DNA of 64,000 nucleotides, from positions 42,375,747-42,439,746 of the forward strand of contig OY744607.1 in the NCBI GenBank assembly GCA_963556255.1, in the 5' to 3' direction. The DNA is from Allolobophora icterica. Lineage: Eukaryota > Annelida > Clitellata > Crassiclitellata > Lumbricidae. This document shows, piece by piece, positions 46,956 to 55,545 of the stretch (within the stretch, counting starts at the first letter, position 1; each line of letters begins with the position of its first letter). The notes beneath the pieces are model-generated. The model saw only the letters and a list, made by a program, of their open reading frames with translations. It was not told the DNA's origin and ran no database searches. A program made the translations under genes and the position numbers.

Positions 46956-49900
46956 TTATATATATATATATATATATATATGCTGATGAAACCATTCTAT
47001 GTATATATATACATATATATATATACATAGAATGGTTTCATCAGCATATATATGTATATTATATAGGCCTGCGCTTATTGTTTCGATTAGTTAATCAGTC
47101 TTGATATATAACAGTTGGGCTTAACCGCATGCTTTATTCAACGAATTCCGAGCAGAGTTTGCATTTTCAGTAACCTAACGTACACACAAACACACGAAAC
47201 GACCTGGTCTGTGAATGGTTATATTACATCCCCAGAATACTAACCAACAAGTGAGGCAATTAGTTGTAATTAGAAGTTATTGCACTTATTTCTCTTGTAG
47301 CAATATTCCAACAAGATAACAATGCCAAACGTGCAAGACTCTCGTCATTGAGTGACACAACGGTAAGCTAAGTTACATTACATTCAAATGCAAGTAAAAA
47401 ATCTGATGAGATCAAAGTTTGTGAATTGCTTTCCGAGTGTTGATTCAGGAACGACATTTCCTACGTTTATTCTATTAGAATGATTTCATTAGCCCTTAAA
47501 GTAGATTTAAGACAAAGACAACATATTGTTAAACAATGCGCAATATTGTAAGATAAGGTTGAGACGTCTTAGTTAGGGTTACCATATTTCCGCAGAGGAA
47601 AAAGAGGACAAAAAATCAAAATCGTATCGGCGTACACGGTAGCCTATACGCTATCTGGCGGTTACGCCGCTATGATTGATTTTATAGGCCTACTGTCGAA
47701 ATTTGAACTGCAGAAAGTAATGTAAATGGCTGAAGACTTTTAGGCAATGAGCACACACACAAAACAAAATTTTTAAATTTTCAATATATTTGACTCAATG
47801 TCAAGATCAAGTGTGTCAGCGCCATGGTGCAGAGCGTAATTCAAAACATGAGCTGGGCAACACTACCAACTAAAGCTCCACTGTTTTGCCATTTCATCTT
47901 CTTTAAATTAGCAAACACATTATTGCCATCAGCTCTACGTCGAACACCTCCGAAAATTAGTATTGCAATTGTCTCTGGCAAAGGCTATACACTTCTGAAA
48001 TAAGTGATGCCTGCCCAAGCTGTCCTTTATGCATCTCGAAATGGTGTCTGCAGTTTCATCTGGAGTGCTGTGCACGTCAATGTGTTTCGACTCTAAACCA
48101 CCATTCTTCAAATCAAAGTATTAATTTAGAATAGGAAATAACTTCACAGACCCACGATTGCTACCGTCTGTAGCAACACCACAGTAACGTACATGACTTA
48201 TTGCTTCTACAACCATCTGGACGCAATGCGGTACTGGATTCAATGGCATAGAGCTAACAAATACAAGTTGGCGCGTTTCTGGTTATGTCGCTGTTCTAGG
48301 CTGCAAGTAAGTCAGTAAGAAAGTATGGGTTCACCGTCCAGGGTTCCACGTCAGAAATTGTAGACTGGAAAACCCGGACAAATGCCCAACTTCAGGAAAA
48401 CCGCCCGGACGCCCGGACAGGGGCCTAAAAAGAGGACATGTCCGGGGAAAACCGGACGTATGGTAACCCTAGTCTTAGTGATCGTGTTAGTTTAGCGATC
48501 CTAGGTTCTTTTTCTTAGTAGGCCTATATCTTGCATTCGTCATGTGACTTTGCGATCGCGACTTTCAGCATGTTGAGCGACAGCTACAGTATGTAGCAAC
48601 ATTCTCACTGAGCAATGCAATCTTTGGAGGAATCTGATTAAAACTGGTATAAAAGGTAAACAATTGGATCGAATCAGATAAAGAGGAACCTTTTATATTC
48701 TGTACTAATACCAAGCAGGGCAATGCCGACGTGTTTATAAACATCCTTGCTTTCTCGGTCCTCTCTGTCAAACTTCTGGATAGGCCACTTAACCAACGTC
48801 AACTGATAAATGAGAAGGAATTAGTACCTATGTTTTGAGTGATCTTAACCTGTCAACGTAGGTTGATGCTTAAAAGGCATCTATATTTGGATTGCTGTGG
48901 TTTTTAAGACTCGGCTTAATAAAATAGTCATTCCAATTTGTTGCATCAGAATTCTAAGTTATGTAAACAGGTCTGGTATCTTTCCTCATTTAACTTGTAG
49001 CTGCAAGATCTACCGATGGAGCTAATTGAGCGTATCCTCGTTAAAGCCGTAGCTATGGAAGTGAAAGGTACGAAGCTGGCCAGAAGTGTGTGGAAAGAAA
49101 AAGCTGATCTTGTGATAAGCCGACTTAGAACTGTCTGTTCGCAATGGAGCAGCATCCTTACGACCAACTTCTTTCGAAATGAACTTCAGAGAACTCTAGA
49201 CGGTACTTGTTATTTCATGAACTAGACAAAATAGTTTTATTTCATGCAAACAATAAACGAAGACCTGAAAGAAAAAACAATGCCAATGCGCAATTCATCA
49301 TCCTGTATGAAGTGTTAACGATTTTACTTCTTCAAGCTCGTCATATTATAGCGGGTGGCCAGGCCACCGTCTTTCCGCCTGAACTTTCCACTGACAGTGC
49401 CGGAAAGTGCTTTATCAAAGGCTGACTTTGCTAGAGGGAGGAAAAGAGCCCATATTTTAAAACATAGAAGGCAGACGCCCATCTCCATACGAACAGTCAT
49501 AGGCGCCGACTTTTGCTTTTGTCTCTGGGTGCCAGTCAGGGGCGTATCCAGAAGGTTTATAAAAGTTTTACAGGACCAAAGAAACTGTTTTTAGGAAATC
49601 ATCTCCGAAAAAACTGATGACCTTTTTTTAGTCATCCGGAAAAATTCCACATTATTTGGTCACTTTCTATCGTCTACGTGTCTACACATAAAATGGGGGG
49701 GGGGGAATGTATCCTCAAATTTGACGACTTTTTTTAGGAATTCGTCCCCAGAAAAATTTTACGAATTTTTTTAGGATTACCCCAAAAAATTGATTTTTAG
49801 GTCCGAATTCTTCTGGGGGCCAGGCCCCCACTGAACTTTTTCTCTGGGTGCATTGGCACCCAAGGCCCCAAGAAGTCGGCGCCTATGCGAACAGTGTACA

Positions 49901-52269
49901 TGGACACATCTTCATATATCAGGGGGACGCGGTGGTGTGGTGGTGTAGGTCGGTGCCTTGTAACCGCAGGGTCGAAGGTTCGAATCCACCTCAAGCCACT
50001 GCGTAGCGACCCAAGTGCTTCTGAATCGTTGCTTCGATCTTATCGACTGCCTACGAAATACGGCACTCTAATCTCCAGTATTTTTTAAAACTTGAATCAT
50101 TCTGCAGATCTAGGCAAGCTGCACGCGATTTCAAATTACCCGTAATGACTTACGCTGATGTATGATCTTCCATACTTCTCAATATCGCCCTGAGTTCATC
50201 TTTTTGTTTAATCTAAATCCTGCAAACATGAATAAAGGGACAAAGATAATAGCTTATTTAGGTTTTTTTATTAGTTTCCTGTGACAACTTAGTGGCAACA
50301 TCCTACGGCAGTAGTGTATTTCTGTAATGCCCAAATCTTGATTCTGTCAACCTTCTTAAATATCCAAGTTTCACAGACAAAAAAGGCCGTGTAGAAAACG
50401 CATGTTCTCAATAATATCCCGTTCGTTCTTGGCGAAACTCTATAGACAATGTGTCCAGTGTTACTATTAACTCTGATTTGTATTACGTTGGTTGAAAATT
50501 ACGTGTGTTTTTCTTACAGATAAACTCATTAGTGGATTTTGAAGCCATTTAGGCTAGCAATCAAGCAGTTCTTTTTAGACGTACTCAAAAGTCGGTGTAT
50601 AAAGTTTCTGAATGCATACATACATACATGCATACATACATGAATATTGAATACATACATACACAAGACCTAAATACGGACATGAACATACATATACACA
50701 CATGCTAAATCAATTCAAGCGATAGCCACATAAGTTTGTTTAAATGATTTAACAGTTGGTCTGTTGATCTGCAATTAATTCTTATGGTTTCATAGCCGTT
50801 GCCTCCATCACCACCATTAACACCACCATTTCGAATGTTGGTCAGTCTACCTGGAGTGGGCTTCCGATCGCTTTACACTGCTTCCCCGGAATAACTCGCC
50901 TGCTCTCTTCCGACTTCTCAAGTCCTCTCTCTTTAGCCGTGGCTGGGCTGGGAACGCCTCTGTCTCGGTCTCATGAAGAGGCGCTATATAAATTTCCAGA
51001 ATGAATGAATGAATCGTCATTTTCAACTAATAGAACTTTACTCTCCACTACACATGACGGTCTTTTGCGTATGCAATTAATGCAGTGTGGCATCGGCTTT
51101 ATTCAGAGTGGTCTTCTCCAGCATTGCACTGATGTCGCTCAAGGTGATTTGCAACAACTCCAGTAATGCATTTCCTTATTATCTGTTTACTTTATGTTGC
51201 CTTCTACGCAGAAACCTAGGCTTCACACGGTGCCACTAAATTCGTACCAACGTCTCGGATTTAATTCATTGTTTGTATATAGGCCTACGTTATACATCAC
51301 GCTTGAAGTAGAATGTATAATACGGTCAATTTTATTCACATATAGATGAATGCATGTATGATTTGATAATTCTGTGAGTAATAATTTTTAGCTATGGGGA
51401 CGGTTCGTGTGGAAATTTTGCACCAGTCTCCGATCATCATGCCTCCCGAGACGTTTTACATCGATGATTTGATTGCACTGAAGGATCAAGTGTTTATGCT
51501 CTGCAATTCAAGTACTCAACCCTATTTTGCTTTTAATGTTTACGACCTCAACAATATGGCAAAGGTGAAAGATATCATCCCACTACCAGAAATACATCCG
51601 ATGAACGTAACAGCTTGCAGCGTGTCAAACTGCCTGTATATCTTGGACATGGGAGATTGTCATGTGCCTGACCTTTCAGTCCTACGCATAAAGGAAGATG
51701 ACCACCAGTTCACTGTATCACGTGTTATTAGTGATATTCCGATGTCAACTCTATATCATACTTTATCTGTGAATGCTGATGGTGATTTAATCCTTTCAAG
51801 GGAGAAAGATAGACGAATTGCCGTTATAAGCATATATAATGCTAATGGTTCCTTGCAACATGAATTGAGGTTGTCCTCAGATATTTTGAGCTTCCACCGA
51901 ATAATTCCAAGATCAAATGGAAACCTTGTCCTGGTTTCAAACAACGACCAATGGCAAACAAAATTAACAGAGGTTGATATGAATGGCAGTATTATACGCC
52001 AATATCAGTCGTCACTCGTCGCATTTGAGGGTGTTTGTAATGCAGACATGTATGGACGCATATTGATTGCCGAACGGTTCAACAGAATGGAACTTTTAGA
52101 TTCTGAATTCAATCTCATGGATTTCACTACCCCGCAGCTGGATGAGGACAAATTCAGTTACCGGTGCGGAATGCATTACAATAGCCAAAGGAATGAGGTG
52201 GTAGCTGTTGTAAGAGATGATCAATCCAAGCAACTTGTTTCAACTATCTTCCGTTTTGCAGAAGAATAA
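43618..52269 (+). CDS. F-box-like / beta-propeller gene, copy B (4 exons)
   Basis: Exons 43618-43681, 47301-47362, 49001-49202 and 51392-52269 give 401 aa with the same junction phases as copy A. Donors are GTAAGT, GTAAGC and GTACTT; acceptors are TTGTAG, TTGTAG and TTTTAG. Intron 1 has grown to 3.6 kb and contains a second promoter copy, a MITE and a complete hAT-like transposon, so correct splicing is a question. Intron 2 holds a deleted hAT, and intron 3 a MITE, a SINE and a LINE tail. Coding exons stay open despite this. The frame upstream of the ATG is open to another ATG at 43483. AATAAA at 52453 is conserved with copy A. The role as an SCF substrate adaptor is inferred. Confidence 0.72.
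43805..43812. promoter_or_regulatory. Palindromic CRE in duplicated promoter
   Basis: TGACGTCA; its last base begins the 8 bp target duplication of MITE copy 2, so the site itself is kept. Confidence 0.5.
43820..44379. mobile_element. hAT MITE (CAGTGATGGGCA family), copy 2
   Basis: 560 bp, CAGTGATGGGCA ... TGCCCATCACTG. A perfect 8 bp target duplication ATAATATA lies at 43812-43819 and 44380-44387. Units A and C show the uninterrupted site after the CRE. Confidence 0.95.
44508..46923 (+). mobile_element. hAT-like DNA transposon with intact transposase gene
   Basis: About 2.4 kb. Inverted ends TAGGGTGT...TAT(G/A)AT, and a further subterminal inverted repeat ATTTAG(G/A)ACTGGCGCAA at about 44630 and 46805. 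The ends lie in TATATA sequence, so the target duplication cannot be fixed. It carries the 572 aa ORF at 44962. Confidence 0.75.
44962..46680 (+). CDS. hAT-like transposase (572 aa, intact)
   Basis: Single exon. Residues 1-45 are Ser/Glu-rich and low complexity. The core looks like an RNase H fold: IHWDGKIM (first Asp, about residue 120), MRFDTTASNTG (second Asp, about 188), then LTCRHHVSEIVLEKV (a C..H motif as in hAT proteins). An alpha-helical insertion with GAFHRARWMARAVYAIKMWLF follows, and NDLAERGVAL near the C-terminus is a likely third acidic residue. It has no BED finger that I can see. The termini around it fit a transposon rather than a host gene. I recognise it as a family that is widespread in invertebrates but cannot name its superfamily with certainty. 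No stop or frameshift, so possibly active or recently inserted. Confidence 0.7.
   Translation: MAVATEVSLLATSSEEEASSNSSEREPEPSTSAGPPKRQKGTISVVTRDVAAALDRTKTSSRNASHIFSALAASNLYAAPADELIISPSAIHRARKDNRAALAAEIRESFDPKVPLTIHWDGKIMLDFTETGRVCVDRLPIMVSGKDVTKLLAIPKLQSGTAAFMADACLTDIRSWGLEDRIVAMRFDTTASNTGCKGGVCIKLETELGKHLVNLTCRHHVSEIVLEKVFSLHDSVRSPKLEHFSHFRDFWPQIDQTKYRTALEDKDAAQRVKEIRENVITFALQQLNAEYHRDDYEELLELTVIFLGGIQLKRIKFRYPGAFHRARWMARAVYAIKMWLFREQFPIQQHQRASRQSYSQKMWNHLLRVSLFVTTTYVEYWFTCTSPNEAPRNDLQFLKAIHTYPDKEVSQVALTAFSRHIWYLSETLVGLSLFDDSVTFDEKQRIVYNMRNNQGSDEPPKRLPPIHDPSTKALSDFFTTSTIKLFQLLKFDYAFLDRDPQQWESEHSFNEAKDIISALRVTNDLAERGVALMQSFNEALVRNEEEKQFVLQMVEYHRNRFPKALKGLGNDK
46924..47060. repeat. (TA)n tract containing a 26 bp-arm palindrome
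   Basis: TA run, then arms TGCTGATGAAACCATTCTAT (46981) and ATAGAATGGTTTCATCAGCA (47027-47046), extended by GTATAT / ATATAC, form a perfect hairpin with a short TA loop. Confidence 0.85.
47574..48471 (-). mobile_element. Internally deleted hAT element
   Basis: 898 bp. Termini TAGGGTTACCATA / TATGGTAACCCTA. A perfect 8 bp duplication GTCTTAGT lies at 47566-47573 and 48472-48479; unit A has the empty site near 35668 (GACGTCTTAGTGATCGTG). Minus-strand fragments read GGVRRRADGNNVFANLKKMK and WQNSGALVGS, a hAT-type transposase piece with stops. Non-autonomous. Confidence 0.88.
49001..49202 (+). CDS. Exon 3 of copy B: F-box-like domain
   Basis: Starts LQDLPMELIERILVKAVAM and contains LRTVCSQWSSIL. 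It differs from copy A at only a few bases (Cys to Arg in ERIL, Arg to Ser in WSSIL). Confidence 0.65.
49498..49887. mobile_element. hAT-type MITE (CATAGGCGCCGACTT termini)
   Basis: 390 bp with 15 bp perfect inverted ends and a perfect 8 bp duplication CGAACAGT (49490-49497, 49888-49895). Units A and C have the empty site (CACGAACAATATACAT, CACGAACGATATACAT). The interior contains CTCTGGGTGCC words in inverted order and a CAGGGGCGTATCCAGA end, so another element may be nested in it. Confidence 0.9.
49923..50088 (+). mobile_element. tRNA-derived SINE, family C, copy 1
   Basis: Head with A-box-like GGTGGTGTGGTGGTGTAGG and B box GGTTCGAATCC, then GCCACTGCGTAGCGACC. Same family as the reverse copy at 52896. 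Absent from units A and C. The 3' part is short and lacks the LINE-like end. Confidence 0.7.
50831..51014 (+). mobile_element. LINE 3' end with (GAAT)n tail
   Basis: Insertion between CACCACCAT and CGTCATTTTCAACTAAT relative to unit A. It encodes the last residues of a LINE ORF (STWSGLPIALHCF, then FSSPL), then AGAGGCGCTATATAAATTTC and a GAAT tail. Confidence 0.75.
51392..52269 (+). CDS. Exon 4 of copy B: beta-propeller-like domain
   Basis: 291 codons plus stop, starting (A)MGTVRVEILHQSPIIMPPE. Same blades as copy A. Differences cluster: YIDD for YSQ, CNSSTQPYFAF for CNPMDQSDCAYF, MGDCHVPD for LGMGETFR, SREKDRRIA for ARMEDEQIP, HRIIPR for YQIIQK. Long blocks between them are unchanged, for example NADMYGRILIAERFNRME. 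Confidence 0.7.
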
Positions 52270-52895
52270 ATCAGTCGAAAAGATGTTGACGAAATGGACA
52301 ATAATTTGCATTAGCTTGTTTCGATATTTCGTGCAATGATCGCATTTTATAAGTAACTATATTGCCTTCTATTTCAAAGAACTGCATTGAAATACTTCTT
52401 CTGTTTGAGATAAACACTGTGGCTTTGTTTACACGATTTACTTCACTTGGAAAATAAATTGAAATCGCTCCTATATACTTATTTTTAGAAAAATTCTGCA
52501 CTTGCCTTCATTGACATTTTGCAAGATAGGATGGTGCTTTAATCCAGAACCCGGTGTTTGTTGCAAAATCCATTCATTCGCACCACAAACTTAACCATTT
52601 TAATAACACTAAGAAATACAATTTTGTTCATGGGTAGTGAGTGTTATTTCTTACTGACATATGCCTCAAAAGAATAGAAAATGGCTGTGATTCCCTTCAA
52701 ACTGTTTTGTGTCCAGGACAATTATATTTTGAAATTTACTTATTCCCAATAAACAACAGGCGAATTTAAGTCTTTTCGTTCACATAAAGTCAGAAAAAAC
52801 ATGAATCAAAATTAACATATATTTACACTGCAGGTACACAACAATGACCACAAAAGATTTAGAAGTGAGCAGGTTTTCGATATATACGATTATGA
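52270..52895. other. 3' UTR and flank of copy B
   Basis: Contains the conserved AATAAA (52453) and sequence collinear with unit A 39340-40330 without the Tc1-like MITE. No further gene. Confidence 0.6.
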
Positions 52896-53140
52896 TTTTA
52901 TTTATTTATTTATTTATTTATTCCGGATATTTCTATAGCGCCTCTCGAAGTCTACTACTACTCAGAGGCGCTCCCGACTACAGCATTTGATACTGTGCCG
53001 GAATTTTCACGCCGAAGCGCCACGAGCAATTGCGAGTGAAGGACTTGCCCAAGGTCCGTACGCAGCGGCTAGAGTGGGATTCGAACCTGCAACCCTCCGG
53101 TCACAAGGCGCCGAACTTACCACTGAGCCACCACGCCCCA
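52896..53140 (-). mobile_element. tRNA-derived SINE, family C, copy 2, complete
   Basis: Minus strand: GGGGCGTGGTGGCTCAGTGG (A box), then GCAGGTTCGAATCCC (B box), the body (CCGCTGCGTACGGACCTTGG), then GAGGCGCTATAGAAATATCC and an AATA tail. The end resembles the LINE 3' end at 50831-51014. Confidence 0.85.
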
Positions 53141-53149
53141 GATGATGTA

Positions 53150-55545
53150 AACCCCTTTCACGAATCATCCCCAAATTAGTCTCCCAAATGTAATCGTCAT
53201 ACTGTCCTTGTTAGCGACGTTCAAAGTCCAGCATATTCTGGTGGAATCGCTCGCCAGGCCTTGTTCCTCCGACTACGCTTCCATGTTCTCCTTGAAGTTA
53301 CCAAGATAAGCAGCAAGAATATGCACTTTGAGGGACATCCTGCAGCCCATTTTGCCGTAGTTCTTCACCAGAGCCTCAACCAGCTCCACGTAGTTTTTGG
53401 CCTTGTGATTGCCCAGCCACTGCGTCAATGCTGTTCCAAGCCTCTTCTTGTGGGAATTCTTTACACTCGAGGGTCTTCTTTATCTGTGGCCCTACAAAGA
53501 CAACGCCTTTGATCTTTACCTCTGACAGCTTAGGGAGGAAGTCTTGGGGGTATTTGAAAGCTTTCGATTCCTTATCTAGAGCTGTGACAAATTGTTTCAT
53601 AAGGCCCAATTTGATTTCCATTTGTAGCATCAGCACCTTCTGGAGTCCACCAGTGGCTCCCACTTGATGTTGTTCCTCCCCACAGAGAACTCTGTCCGCT
53701 GTAGTCATTTCTGCTTGTGCTAGTGCATCTTGTTGGCCTTGCTGTCCCAAAGGCTAAGATTGCAGGGAAACTTGGTAAAAAAACTGCCTTGGAGACCCAT
53801 CAGGAATGGGTGAAATACAAGTTCCTCTCCATTTTGAAGTTCCGATGACATCCCAGCCGCATCACTATACTTTAAGGCATGTAGCAAGCTCTTGATGCTG
53901 TTGTAATCCTCTTTGAGGTGCACGGAATGAGCCAGCGGAAGAGACTGCTACCTGTTCTCGTTTTGGAGAAGCACGGCCTTGAGGCTCCTGGATGAATTGT
54001 CAATGAAGAGACGCCACTCGTTCAGTTTGCAGTCGTTTCCAATTGCCTCGAACAAATCAATGTGGTAAAAGCAGAGCTTATCTTGTCTGGTCAAGAAGCT
54101 GGAAAAAGCTTGATGGTGCTTCCTCTGATCTGCGACTTGCACATTCTCATCCAACAAGTTCCTCTCCTTGAACTTAGACATCAAAAGCTCTGCATTGGAC
54201 TTTGTGGGACCAAGATCTATGATTAACTCGCTGAGGTCTTTTTGGTTGACATATTATGTGTTTCTCTCCTTAACTCGGAAATTGTAATCTGGCTCTCCAA
54301 CGTCTACCTCGGTCTTTGACTTACTGCTCTATTCTGAAGACAGCTGTTTTCTCTCCGGAGGAGTGGGTACGGAAGTTTGAGAGCAGTGTGGCGTCGGTGC
54401 GATGAATGGAAGAAGGTTCGGATACGTGATAGCAGTTGCATTCTTGTCAGTCCGATGTTTGGAAGGATCCACCGTGCAGAAATTCTTGGAGTGGTAAGAG
54501 GGTTCTCGCCAAATTCTTGGGACAGCAAACTTCATGGCTTCTCCTATCCCCTCTGTACCATACAGCAAAAGATCATAATAACACTGTGATCATAAAAAAA
54601 TAAATGTGTTTCACCGATGACTAATGTGTAAGACATTCTCGCAACCAGTGATGGGCACTAATTTTTTTTAAAGTTAAACTAAAAGAATTTTCCAACTAAA
54701 AAAATAGTTTAACTAAAGTTGGCAACTGATTTTGAAATTTAGCTAACTAAACTACAAAAATGTAGTTAAACTTTTCCAACTTTTTTCCAACTTTTAATGA
54801 CAAACATTTTCACAATAACAGATGTTAAGTGAACTGTAATAATGCAGAGCGTGAATGACAATTTCACCTTCAAACTATGCAATCTGAACTGTTCTAGCAT
54901 ACAGTTACAGGAGTACTGTAAGTAGTGTATGAATTTGAAAAGACAGGCTGTTAATGCTAAGTAAACGTCGTGTTGAGTTGTTGACAGTCTTCAATGTTCA
55001 TTGCGGAAAAATAGTTGCATATTGCTGATTTTTTTTTAGTTAGACTTTTTAGTTAGCAACTAAAAGAATTTAGTTAAACTATGGTTTTAACTAAACTATT
55101 TTTTAAGTTAAACTTCATCCTTTACTAAAACATTTATTTAAACTAAAAGTTAGCAACTTTCTATATAACTATTGCCCATCAATGCTCGCAACATATCTCC
55201 TATATAATATTATGATATATTTGTTCAATAACATTGAAAAATTTTCCAAAATTTTTAAATTACAATATTGCAAACTTTTAAAACATAAAATGTCGCCATC
55301 TACGCGAGTATCAATTTTATTGTCCATATTACCTTCCAGCGTTTTCTTTACAGTGCTCGCAGGTGAAATGAGGTGCCCAGGGTTTGGCTTGATCCCCGAC
55401 GGGCACGCCAAAATATGCCTGGTAGGCCTTACACATCTTAGCAGATAATTGCACGGAGTACTTTCTCGCTCTTGTCTTGATAAATTGGCCACAGACAAGA
55501 GGCTGCGTCTGCCGTATGCTTGCAGCCTCTTGATGCCATCTCAGA
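53150..55545 (-). pseudogene. Transposon-derived gene, broken two-exon copy
   Basis: Minus strand. Exon 1 (55545-55290) reads MASRGCKHTADA, then a frameshift, with a possible AAG/GTAATA donor. The body (54570 to about 53380) carries KFAVPRIWREPSYHSKNF, LLDENVQVADQRKHHQAFSS, LFEAIGNDCKLNEWRLFIDN, HLKEDYNSIKSLLHALKY, FLMGLQGSFFTKFPCNLSLW, KLGLMKQFVTALDKESKAF and VFVGPQIKKTLE in separate frames. These are fragments of a multi-copy protein of unknown function, common in invertebrate genomes and probably transposon-encoded. Many frameshifts. MITE copy 3 sits in its intron. Confidence 0.7.
54646..55184. mobile_element. hAT MITE (CAGTGATGGGCA family), copy 3, reversed
   Basis: 539 bp, CAGTGATGGGCA ... 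TGCCCATCAATG. A perfect 8 bp duplication CTCGCAAC lies at 54638-54645 and 55185-55192. Unit A has the empty site at 40937 (TTCTAGCAACATATTCC). Interior in the opposite orientation to copies 1 and 2. Confidence 0.95.

Noticed and set aside
53070..53140. Possible tRNA gene on the minus strand
   Set aside because: It is the head of SINE-C, followed by body, LINE-like end and AATA tail.
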